The position numbers and the translations under genes are program-made. The notes under the pieces are model-generated. The model was not told the origin of the DNA. It saw only the letters and a list, made by a program, of their open reading frames with translations, and did not search any database. DNA of 12,436 bases from Gemmatimonadaceae bacterium (GTDB lineage Bacteria; Gemmatimonadota; Gemmatimonadetes; Gemmatimonadales; Gemmatimonadaceae), in NCBI GenBank assembly GCA_025936015.1, contig JAICUE010000032.1, forward strand, positions 1 through 12,436, read 5' to 3'. Below, one piece after another: positions 1 to 6,048 of this stretch. Positions within the stretch are counted from its first letter, which is position 1, and every line of letters starts with the position of its first letter.

Positions 1-754
1 CGGGAATCGCCGCGCCGATCACAAAGGTGCGATACGGCGCCTGCTTCAGGTGCGTGACGACGTAGTCGCTGATCGGCGAGTTGGTGCAGACACAGATGGA
101 ATCGCAGCGAATCGTGTGTCCGTCGGCGGTTTTTACGGTCGGCCGCTCGCCACCCCTGACCGACTCGGCGTGCGTCTGCGTGTAGATCCGTCCACCGCGC
201 CCGGTGATCGCGCGCGCGAGACCGGCCATGAACTTCACCGGGTGAAACTGGGCCTGTCGCGCGAAGCGCAGCGACCAGCCCACGTCCTTGCCGGGAATCG
301 GCGCCGATTTCTCGAGCGTGACGGAAACCCCAGCGCGCTTCGCCGCCTCGAGCTCGTCGTCGAGCAGGTGTGGCCGATCCTTCTTGTCGCCCTCACTGAG
401 AAAGAGCCAGCCGTCGAGGCGACGGAAATCGCAGTCGATCTCTTCGGTGTTGGCCACCTCTTCGAGCGCATCGATCGCCGCAGTGTGGCTCTCGGCGGTG
501 AGCCGCGCCGCCGCCGCGCCATGCATCTTCTCGATCGCGGTGTAGCGGTCATCGAATGCATTGGAGAGATGCGCGGTCGTGCGCGAGGTCTCACCTCCAG
601 CGATCGGTCCGTCGTCGATCACGACGACGCGGCGTCCCTCGCGCACGAGGTGATACGCGGTCATCAACCCCGCGATCCCGGCGCCGATGACGCAGACATC
701 GGCGCTCGTGTCCTCCATCAGCGCCGGAAACTGCGGCACCTCGGCCGTGTCCAT
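1..754 (-). CDS. FAD-dependent oxidoreductase (DAO family), N-terminal part, cut by window edge
   Basis: The minus strand reads without a stop from an ATG at 754 to the left edge (251 codons seen). Residues about 18-48 form a Rossmann beta-alpha-beta unit with the dinucleotide signature VIGAGIAGL and an acidic end (VVVIDDG), typical of FAD-binding DAO/GlpO-like enzymes. It is followed by GGETSRTTAHLSNAFDDRY, which resembles the segment after the FAD motif in oxidoreductases that often carry a C-terminal Rieske [2Fe-2S] domain (YhfW-like). That domain would lie outside the window, so the fusion is an inference. Substrate is unknown. The protein is probably cytosolic, as no signal peptide is seen. 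No strong Shine-Dalgarno precedes the ATG, and another ATG at 758 is out of frame. The long plus-strand reading frame over this region (50-916) is an arginine-rich shadow. Confidence 0.85.
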   Translation of the reverse strand, partial: MDTAEVPQFPALMEDTSADVCVIGAGIAGLMTAYHLVREGRRVVVIDDGPIAGGETSRTTAHLSNAFDDRYTAIEKMHGAAAARLTAESHTAAIDALEEVANTEEIDCDFRRLDGWLFLSEGDKKDRPHLLDDELEAAKRAGVSVTLEKSAPIPGKDVGWSLRFARQAQFHPVKFMAGLARAITGRGGRIYTQTHAESVRGGERPTVKTADGHTIRCDSICVCTNSPISDYVVTHLKQAPYRTFVIGAAIP

Positions 755-988
755 CCATACCGACTGTGTTCGCCCGCTATCGCTCCGCATTGGCCGCCAC
801 CGGTAGATGTGAAGCTGCCCACTGCCGCTCCAGCACCGAAGCAGAGCACGTGCCGCCACGCGCGGGACCGCGAGAGCGCTGCTGAACGGGGAGCGAGAAA
901 GGAGGGGTGCAAGTAAGGCGAGAAGGCCCCGCCCCGCTTGCCCCAAGCCGTTCGACTCCGGCGCATCGAACTTCCCGCCCAGCGCAGT

Positions 989-1105
989 CCTCTGTGTCCC
1001 CTGTGCCCCCTGTGGTTAACAGCAGTTTTCAACCACAGAGAAGAGCCAGCGGTGCGAGCCCGATCATCTGGTGTCGTCGATTTTCAGCACGCGCCCTTCT
1101 CTGTG
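989..1105. repeat. degenerate dispersed-type repeat with three mutually complementary arms
   Basis: Three 9-base units lie in tandem: CCTCTGTGT (989-997), CCCCTGTGC (998-1006) and CCCCTGTGG (1007-1015). An arm reading CCCTGTGGTT (1008-1017) can pair with AACCACAGAG (1031-1040, 9 of 10 bases). The same second arm, as CACAGAGAAG (1034-1043), is perfectly complementary to CTTCTCTGTG (1096-1105). On the minus strand the units read as an HRGHRGHRG peptide, a pattern I know from spurious ORFs in several unrelated phyla. This suggests an intergenic repeat family rather than a coding sequence. Confidence 0.6.
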
Positions 1106-1278
1106 TTTTCACGCAACGGAGCACCGCATGTGAGACCGCGCACAGAGCGACCGCTGACGCCCTTTCTCGACCGTCGCAACGATTCACGCGCGCAATTCGG
1201 ACCGCGTTCGGGCGGCAGAAATTTCACAGGTGACGCGGGCAGATGGTCCGCCGTCTCACACACGAAACGAGCGGACTC

Positions 1279-1295
1279 GGCGGCAACTTGCCGCC
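1279..1295. promoter_or_regulatory. perfect 8-1-8 dyad upstream of the membrane-protein gene
   Basis: GGCGGCAA, one central base, then TTGCCGCC: a perfect inverted repeat ending 21 bases before the ATG at 1316. The size and position fit an operator for a dimeric repressor or a short 5'-leader hairpin. No promoter hexamers can be assigned around it with confidence. Confidence 0.3.
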
Positions 1296-1315
1296 AGAAC
1301 TTTCTTCCCGACGCG

Positions 1316-1837
1316 ATGCTCACACCGAGGCTGCGACTCCTGTTCATCATGACCGCGCTCTTTATCGGAGCGGCCTGGGTCGGGGAGGGTGATCGCATCG
1401 ACGGCGCGATCGTGCTCGCCGCCGGGGGGCTGCTGGTGTGGGGATATTTTCGCAGCGGAAGCCTCTGGCTCGCACTGGCGGCGTATCGCACCGGGAACGT
1501 CGAGCGGATGCGCGATCATGTGCGCCGGGTCCGCTGGCCGCGGCTCCTCAGCCCGCGATGGCGGGCGTACTATCACTGGCTGCAAGGCGTGACGCTCGCC
1601 GTCGAGGGACGCGTCGCCCCCGCCCGTGACCATCTGCTCCAGGCGCGGCGCTGGCGCTTCCGCACGGAGAACGATCGCAGCATCATGGAGTGCCAGCTCG
1701 CCGACATGGCGATCCAATGCGGGGAGCCGGCGCAGGCGTGGGGACACCTCAGCCAGGCGCGGCGGCTCGTGCACCATCCGGTCGTGGATGCACTGATCGC
1801 GCTGGTCGAGGACCGGATTCCCGCGGAAGCGCGCTGA
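1316..1837 (+). CDS. small membrane protein with TPR-like C-terminal region
   Basis: 173 residues from the ATG at 1316. Two hydrophobic segments (about residues 8-22 and 29-46) flank a short charged turn (GEGDRID). The remainder, residues 50-168, is a run of amphipathic helices rich in Ala, Arg and Leu (YRTGNVERMRDHV, YYHWLQGVTLAVEGRVAPARDHLLQA, GEPAQAWGHLSQARR) spaced like TPR repeats, suggesting a membrane-tethered scaffold facing the cytoplasm. I do not recognise a named family. The frame stays open upstream to 938, but I chose 1316 because the predicted helices start right after it and the upstream part crosses the repeat. No clear Shine-Dalgarno is present, so translation could be weak or leaderless. 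The gene stands alone, 81 bases before the next one. Confidence 0.7.
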   Translation: MLTPRLRLLFIMTALFIGAAWVGEGDRIDGAIVLAAGGLLVWGYFRSGSLWLALAAYRTGNVERMRDHVRRVRWPRLLSPRWRAYYHWLQGVTLAVEGRVAPARDHLLQARRWRFRTENDRSIMECQLADMAIQCGEPAQAWGHLSQARRLVHHPVVDALIALVEDRIPAEAR

Positions 1838-1918
1838 GCGAGCGTCCCTCGCGCCGCGCGAACCGCGCCCCGCCTGCCTAACGGCAGCACGCCGCGCACC
1901 GCGTGGCGAGGAGATCGC

Positions 1919-2284
1919 ATGGCGGAGGAGCGTCGGAGCGGGCGAGCGAAGCCGGATGCAAGGGCTGACGCAGGCGCTGGTGCAATTGCGAATGATCGCG
2001 ACGGCAGCACGCCGGCACATCGATGGGCGATCGATCGCGTCGAGGAAGGAACCGCGGCGGTCGAGCAGGACGGCGATCACGTCTACGAAGTCCCGCGCTT
2101 TCTCATTCCCCCCGATGCCCGCGACGGCGATGTCCTCGCCGTGCAGGTGACGACGACCGCGCCCGGCGTGGTCACGATCACCGTCCGGACCGACCGTGCG
2201 GCCAGCGCTCCGCCCCCCGGCGGGAAATCGCCGGCCCGGAAGCGCCGCGCCGGCGGCGATCCGGGCGGCGACATCGTGCTCTGA
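1919..2284 (+). CDS. DUF3006 domain protein
   Basis: 121 residues. Residues about 36-80 (RWAIDRVEEGTAAVE...YEVPRFLIPPDARDGDVL) match the DUF3006 pattern: an Asp-Arg-(Ile/Val)-Glu start, an acidic strand, a VPxxxLP-like turn and an EGDVL-like end. The fold is probably a small beta barrel. The N-terminal 34 residues are Ala/Arg/Asp-rich and look disordered, and the tail (residues 98-119) is Gly/Pro/Lys/Arg-rich. Start support is good: GAGGAG at 1908-1913 lies 5 bases before the ATG. DUF3006 has no assigned biochemical role, but in many genomes it sits beside ComEC-type metallo-beta-lactamase genes. Here such a gene lies immediately downstream in convergent orientation, 23 bases between stops, so the two are not in one operon. 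Confidence 0.75.
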   Translation: MAEERRSGRAKPDARADAGAGAIANDRDGSTPAHRWAIDRVEEGTAAVEQDGDHVYEVPRFLIPPDARDGDVLAVQVTTTAPGVVTITVRTDRAASAPPPGGKSPARKRRAGGDPGGDIVL

Positions 2285-2307
2285 GCCGGCTGCCTAACGG
2301 CGACCGT

Positions 2308-3846
2308 TCAGGGCATCGGGTTGCAGTCCGCCTGACTCGAAGTGCGGTCGCCGCTCCCGTTCAGCGACCGGCCGCCGCGCAGCACGCTGACGGTGTAGCC
2401 GCCGCTCGGCGTCCCGGGCGAGCGGAAGACGATCGTCCCGTTCTCGTCGGTGCGGTACCAGGGGACGCCGAATTGGCGGTATAGCGCCTTCGCCTGCGTG
2501 TGTACGTGCCCGTAGCCGTTGTCGCGGCCGACGGAGAACGTCACCCATTCCGGGTTCGTCGCGCGCAGGTACCAGCTGCTGACGCCGTTGCAGCTTCCGT
2601 GATGGTCGCCCTTCAGCACGCGCACCTTCATACCCGGCATCACGTCGTAACCCGCCTGCCTGAACCAGCCGATTTCCTCGTGCTCGGCGTCGCCGGCGAG
2701 CCACATCGTGAAGGACGCGGAATCGGGTCCGATGAGCTTGACGGGCGTCGACCGATCGTTAGGCGACGTACCACGGGGATTGGGGCGCATGATATGGAGC
2801 TTCGCGCCGCCGTTCATCGTGATCGTGCAGATCGGCTGGCCGTTCGCGCAGGGATCATCGGTGTCGCGGGACACCATCTGCCCGCGGGCGACGCGCGCAT
2901 TCACCGAATCGCGCAGCCGCTCGAGCGCGCCGTTGCTGTACGGATCCTCGTTCTCGAAGAAGTAGCGAACGGTGATCCGTCGCGAAGAACGAAACAGCTC
3001 GCGCAGCCCGGCGTGGTGATCGTAGTGCTGGTGCGTGAGGATGACGACGTCGATCGTCGCGCCGTTCAGGCCGAGCGAGTCGAGCAGGCGCCCGAAGCGA
3101 AGCGTGTCCGGGCCTCCGTCGATGATGACCTTGCTCGTGCCGTTGCTGATGTACGTCGCATCGCCCTGGCCGACGTCGAGCACGCGGACGACCAGCTCGG
3201 ACGGGGAGCCGGGCGCGGGCGCCGGCACCGCCGTCGCTCCGGGCGCAACAGCCGGAGTCGCGCGCCGGACCGACTCGCCACGCGCCGCGACGACGATCCC
3301 ATCGTTAGGCAGTCCCGGGGTGCCGAGGTCGCCGGACCCGTAGCGCGTCGTCGCCGGGTGCCAGCGCGGGCTCTCGACCGCCGCGTGCGGTGCGGCTTCG
3401 TCGCCGAGCTCCCAGGACACTCCAGCCGTCGTGCGGGCCCAGGCGACCGAATCGACAGTCGTACCGCGCGCGTCGCTCAAGGCGAGCCAGTCGGATCCGT
3501 TCGCGAGCGAGACCGTCCCGCCGTACGCAAAGCCGACGCGCACGCCACCATTGGTGCGGGGGGACCCGTCGCGTCCGAGCACCGTGTAGCCGCCGGCGGG
3601 AACGACGAGCGATGCGGTGATGCGCTGCGGCCCGTCGTTCCCCGAACGTATCGTCCAGCCGCGAAGCGAGATCGCGGCCGAACCGCGATTGTGGACCTCG
3701 AACCACTCGCCGCTCGCATCGCTTGCCGCGCGTGGATCGACCATCACTTCGCTGATGACGAGCGGCGACGAAGGCTGCTGCGCGCACGCCGTCCCGGTGA
3801 GGATCGGCAGCATCACTGCGATCGCCTGCAGTCGCAATGCCTTCAT
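2308..3846 (-). CDS. secreted lamin-tail domain / ComEC-type metallo-beta-lactamase protein
   Basis: 512 residues from the ATG at 3846; a GTG at 3858 would add four. An N-terminal signal peptide (MKALRLQAIAVMLPILTGTACA, then QQPSS) implies export. The Cys lacks a Leu/Val three residues before it, so a lipobox is doubtful. Residues about 29-140 form a lamin-tail domain (SPLVISEVMVDP, GEWFEVHNRG, ISLRGWTIRSG). A Pro/Ala linker (about 195-215) leads to a metallo-beta-lactamase domain like the soluble end of ComEC: LDVGQGDATYI, metal motif THQHYDHHAG (about 271-280), LAGDAEHEE, KGDHHGSCNG, GYGHVHT and RTDENGTIVF. All expected metal ligands are present. The likely activity is an extracytoplasmic phosphodiesterase or nuclease, perhaps handling extracellular DNA. 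The ComEC transmembrane channel domain is absent, so it is not itself a DNA-uptake channel. Internal GCCTAAC motifs encode P-N in two places. Confidence 0.85.
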   Translation of the reverse strand: MKALRLQAIAVMLPILTGTACAQQPSSPLVISEVMVDPRAASDASGEWFEVHNRGSAAISLRGWTIRSGNDGPQRITASLVVPAGGYTVLGRDGSPRTNGGVRVGFAYGGTVSLANGSDWLALSDARGTTVDSVAWARTTAGVSWELGDEAAPHAAVESPRWHPATTRYGSGDLGTPGLPNDGIVVAARGESVRRATPAVAPGATAVPAPAPGSPSELVVRVLDVGQGDATYISNGTSKVIIDGGPDTLRFGRLLDSLGLNGATIDVVILTHQHYDHHAGLRELFRSSRRITVRYFFENEDPYSNGALERLRDSVNARVARGQMVSRDTDDPCANGQPICTITMNGGAKLHIMRPNPRGTSPNDRSTPVKLIGPDSASFTMWLAGDAEHEEIGWFRQAGYDVMPGMKVRVLKGDHHGSCNGVSSWYLRATNPEWVTFSVGRDNGYGHVHTQAKALYRQFGVPWYRTDENGTIVFRSPGTPSGGYTVSVLRGGRSLNGSGDRTSSQADCNPMP

Positions 3847-3881
3847 CGCGCTCGTCACGGTCGAACGTCAGGCACTCGGCG

Positions 3882-3938
3882 TCAGAACAGGAAGCCGATG
3901 CTGATCGGCCGAAACGCCGAACTGCGCGTGCACGCCAT
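3882..3938 (-). pseudogene. possible relic: last strand of an outer-membrane barrel
   Basis: An 18-codon frame whose ATG overlaps the upstream barrel gene's TGA (TGATG) ends in PISIGFLF and a stop. This resembles the final membrane strand of the two neighbouring barrels (VPLTFGITF and VPVTFGIMF), including the terminal Phe recognised by the BAM machinery. It could be the remnant of a third paralogue lost by deletion, or chance in 57 bases. Confidence 0.25.
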
Positions 3939-4543
3939 CAGAAGGTGATGCCGAAGGTGAGCGGGACGAACGAGAGCGAGCTGCCGCCGTTGTCGCCGTT
4001 GACGACGACGTAGCGTGCTTCCAGGAACGTGCCTACGGAGCCGAGCCCGAACGCGAACCCGACGCCGCCATTGAAGCCGAGCCGCGTGCTGCTGTTCTCG
4101 GAACCGAGCCCACTCGAGAAACCAGTGCTGGGGACGAGGACACCGGTGTCATCGACCTTGGTCTTGACGTTGTACCCGCCGATGCCGGCGATCAGGTACG
4201 GCTTCGCCGTCATGACGCTCGATGGGATGAGCAGAACATCGACCGAGCCATTCACCATGCGGACATTCCCGCTCGCATTGTTGTCGCTCAGATCAAAGTG
4301 ATTCCAGCCGATTTCACCACGGAAGGCGAGCGGTGACAGCGGGACACCGATGTTCATCATCGCGTTGACGTTGTAGCCGGTGTTCACGCCATCGCCGAAG
4401 CTCGACTGGGGAATGCTCGCGCCGCCGGAGATGCCGAAGTGCGGAATGAGCTGCGCCTGGGCCCGCGCGGTCGAGGCGAACGGCAGTGAAAGCAGTGCAG
4501 CCGATGCCGCGAGCACGATTGGCTTGAACATGCGTGTGTTCAT
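3938..4543 (-). CDS. outer-membrane beta-barrel protein (paralogue 1)
   Basis: 201 residues from the ATG at 4543, preceded by GAGG at 9 bases spacing; the frame remains open to 4582. A signal peptide (MNTRMFKPIVLAASAALLSLPFASTARA) with an ARA|QA cleavage site is followed by alternating amphipathic strands and glycine-rich turns (HFGISGGASIPQSSFG, LAFRGEIGWNHFDL, AKPYLIAGIGGYNVKTK, LGFNGGVGFAFG, GTFLEARYVVVN) and ends in FGITF. The terminal Phe and strand pattern fit an eight-stranded OmpA/OmpX-like barrel of the outer-membrane beta-barrel domain family. Its role is unknown: structural, adhesion or small-molecule passage are all possible. It is closely related to the next gene upstream, with the same strand order and many identical motifs, indicating a tandem duplication. 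A 193-base gap separates them, containing a strong hairpin, so the two are probably transcribed separately. Confidence 0.8.
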   Translation of the reverse strand: MNTRMFKPIVLAASAALLSLPFASTARAQAQLIPHFGISGGASIPQSSFGDGVNTGYNVNAMMNIGVPLSPLAFRGEIGWNHFDLSDNNASGNVRMVNGSVDVLLIPSSVMTAKPYLIAGIGGYNVKTKVDDTGVLVPSTGFSSGLGSENSSTRLGFNGGVGFAFGLGSVGTFLEARYVVVNGDNGGSSLSFVPLTFGITF

Positions 4544-4662
4544 TGATCGATCCTCGTGATTGGTAGGTGCGCGTGCGGTCACGCCCGAATGCTACTGCCT
4601 GACGCTGCAATCGGTTCCAGCCTGTCCGCCGCGTTGCGTGTTCATGATGCCGGCATACGACA

Positions 4663-4689
4663 CGCGCCGCCATGATCCATGGCGGCGCG
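4663..4689 (-). terminator. perfect 12-bp hairpin after the second barrel gene
   Basis: CGCGCCGCCATG, a 3-base loop, then CATGGCGGCGCG: a perfect GC-rich stem 48 bases past the stop of the 4737-5273 gene. It probably ends or stabilises that transcript. No T-run follows on the minus strand (GTGTCG), so intrinsic termination is not assured. Confidence 0.45.
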
Positions 4690-4736
4690 CGGCGTTCTTG
4701 CTGGCCGGGGCGGACGGCACCCCGTTCAGAACAAGG

Positions 4737-5273
4737 TTAGAACATGATGCCGAAAGTGACCGGCACATAGTGCGTCGAGCCATTGTCGGTGTTGATCGTG
4801 ACATACCGCGCCTCGAGCATCGTGTTCAGCGTGCCGAGGCCGAACTTCAGGCCGCCGCCGACATTCCAACCCATCTTGTTATCCGTCACGCTGACGTCGC
4901 CTGCTTCCGTCTTCATGTGATGGTAGCCGATACCGCCGATCACGTATGGCTTGGCGACAACCATCATCGGGACCTGCAGAACGACGTTCGCGGTGCCGCT
5001 CAGCGACGACGCGGTCGTTCCGTCGAGATCAGTTCCCGACTTCCCGTCCCACGAGTTGTAGCCGACTTCCCCGCGGAACCCGATCGGCGACAGCGGCATC
5101 GAGAAACCAATGAGGCCGTTCACGCTATAGCCGCTCTTCGCGACATTGCCGAAGTCGCCGGTCGGAATGCTGATGCCAGCCGAGACGCCGACGCTGGCCT
5201 GCGCGCGAGCCGCGGGCGCAGCGACAAGCGACAGCGCAACGACGGACGCTCCCAACACGAGGTGCTTCATCAT
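4737..5273 (-). CDS. outer-membrane beta-barrel protein (paralogue 2)
   Basis: 178 residues from the ATG at 5273, chosen because AGAGG lies 7 bases before it; the adjacent ATG at 5270 is 10 bases away. A signal peptide (MMKHLVLGASVVALSLVAAPAARA|QA) precedes a small barrel: VGVSAGISIPTGDFG, GYSVNGLIGFSMPLSPIGFRGEVGYNSWD, KPYVIGGIGYHHMKTEAG, MGWNVGGGLKFGLG and LEARYVTINTDNG, ending VPVTFGIMF with terminal Phe. It shares with the downstream paralogue the order SIP..FG, GY.VN, PLSP..FRGE.G.N, AKPY.I.GIG, LEARYV and DNG, and is about 20 residues shorter. Insertion into the outer membrane via BAM is inferred from the C-terminal signature. Function is unknown. A long 5' leader holding a hairpin (5340-5368) lies upstream. 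Confidence 0.8.
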   Translation of the reverse strand: MMKHLVLGASVVALSLVAAPAARAQASVGVSAGISIPTGDFGNVAKSGYSVNGLIGFSMPLSPIGFRGEVGYNSWDGKSGTDLDGTTASSLSGTANVVLQVPMMVVAKPYVIGGIGYHHMKTEAGDVSVTDNKMGWNVGGGLKFGLGTLNTMLEARYVTINTDNGSTHYVPVTFGIMF

Positions 5274-5339
5274 ATGCGTACCTCTTCGAAAAAAAGTGAT
5301 GGCCCGACGCGCAACAAGTCGAGTGCGGCCGGGCGCCAA

Positions 5340-5368
5340 CAAGAATAGGCGGCGTTCGCCCATTCTTG
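5340..5368 (-). promoter_or_regulatory. hairpin in the leader of the second barrel gene
   Basis: On the minus strand CAAGAATGGGCG pairs with CGCCTATTCTTG-type bases over 12 positions around a 5-base loop, with one G-U pair. On the plus strand the same position becomes an A/C mismatch, so the fold is better in the barrel transcript. It lies 67 bases upstream of the start codon and could stabilise the mRNA or bind a regulator. No promoter can be assigned with confidence between 5274 and 5502. Confidence 0.4.
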
Positions 5369-5502
5369 TACTGGACGAACCACCGGTCTGTTGGGGCACT
5401 CTGGCCCGATTCTTTCCCCTGCAGCGATCGCGACGGTCGAGCACGACATGTAAGCAACAGCACACCCTAACGATCGCGCGCGATACTCAACCGGAGGCAC
5501 AC

Positions 5503-6048
5503 GTGGCGTCACTACTCGACATGGTTCAGCAGCATCTCGGTCCAACCGAGGTGAATCAGATCAGCCAGCAGCTCGGCGTCGATCCGTCACAGGCACAGAG
5601 TGCGATCGCGGCTGCGCTGCCGATGATCGTCGGCGGGATGGCGAGTCACGCTGCGCAGCCGGGCGGGGCCGAGCAGATCCATCAGTCGCTCGCGTCGCAT
5701 CAGGGACTGCTCGGCAGCCTCGGCGGGCTGCTCGGCGCCGGCGGCGTCGCCGACGGCGGTGGGCTGCTGAGCAAGGTGCTCGGCCAGCATCAGGCACCGG
5801 TGCAGCAGGGCGTGGCGCAGGCGAGCGGGCTCGATCCGCACAAGGCGGGCAAGCTGCTGCTGATGCTCGCGCCAATCGTCATGGGAGTGCTCGCGCACAA
5901 GCAGGCCGCGTCGCAGGCGAACCCGGCGCAGGTGACGGACGAGCTGAAGCGCGAGAGCCAGAGCGCGAAGCAGCAGGCGCAATCGCAGGCGCCGCATCTC
6001 GGCGGCCTGCTCGGCCAGATCTTCAAGGGCGCCGTCCCCGGCGCCTAA
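5503..6048 (+). CDS. DUF937 family protein
   Basis: 181 residues from a GTG at 5503. GGAGG at 5493-5497, spaced 5 bases, strongly supports this start over the ATG at 5521. The sequence is Gln-, Ala- and Gly-rich and helical: SLLDMVQQHLGPTEVNQISQQLGVDPSQAQSAIAAALPMIVGGMA is the characteristic DUF937 opening (a helical pair leading to an LP motif), and a second, similar block (QGVAQASGLDPHKAGKLLLMLAPIVMGVLAHK) follows at about residues 105-140. A glycine-rich hinge (LGSLGGLLGAGGVADGGG) separates them. The C-terminus (HLGGLLGQIFKG) echoes the LGGLLG motif. No signal peptide is seen and no function is established for the family. The stop TAA lies in a GCCTAAC motif and overlaps the stop of the convergent gene. 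Confidence 0.85.
   Translation: MASLLDMVQQHLGPTEVNQISQQLGVDPSQAQSAIAAALPMIVGGMASHAAQPGGAEQIHQSLASHQGLLGSLGGLLGAGGVADGGGLLSKVLGQHQAPVQQGVAQASGLDPHKAGKLLLMLAPIVMGVLAHKQAASQANPAQVTDELKRESQSAKQQAQSQAPHLGGLLGQIFKGAVPGA

Larger units (their letters stand above)
755..1315. other. gene-poor stretch between divergent genes
   Basis: About 560 bases between the divergently read oxidoreductase and the small membrane protein. Reading frames here on both strands give low-complexity or Arg/Pro/Ser-rich products with no recognisable domain. The stretch holds the 9-base-unit repeat (989-1105) and a perfect dyad (1279-1295). The frame of the membrane-protein gene stays open back to 938, but that extension translates the repeat and does not look like protein. 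Confidence 0.6.

Noticed and set aside
50..916. 288-codon plus-strand reading frame
   Set aside because: Arg/Val-rich with no domain; antisense to the FAD oxidoreductase, which has a clear Rossmann motif.
938..1315. N-terminal extension of the small membrane protein
   Set aside because: It translates the 9-base-unit repeat into CPLCPLCPLW and shows no protein-like pattern; the ATG at 1316 begins the hydrophobic segments.
1876..3864. GCCTAAC as a DNA-uptake sequence linked to the ComEC-type hydrolase
   Set aside because: The hydrolase lacks the ComEC channel domain and no other competence gene is present, so the link is only a coincidence of location until tested.
2500..3948. 482-codon plus-strand reading frame
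   Set aside because: Arginine-rich antisense shadow of the lamin-tail/hydrolase gene, with no recognisable fold.
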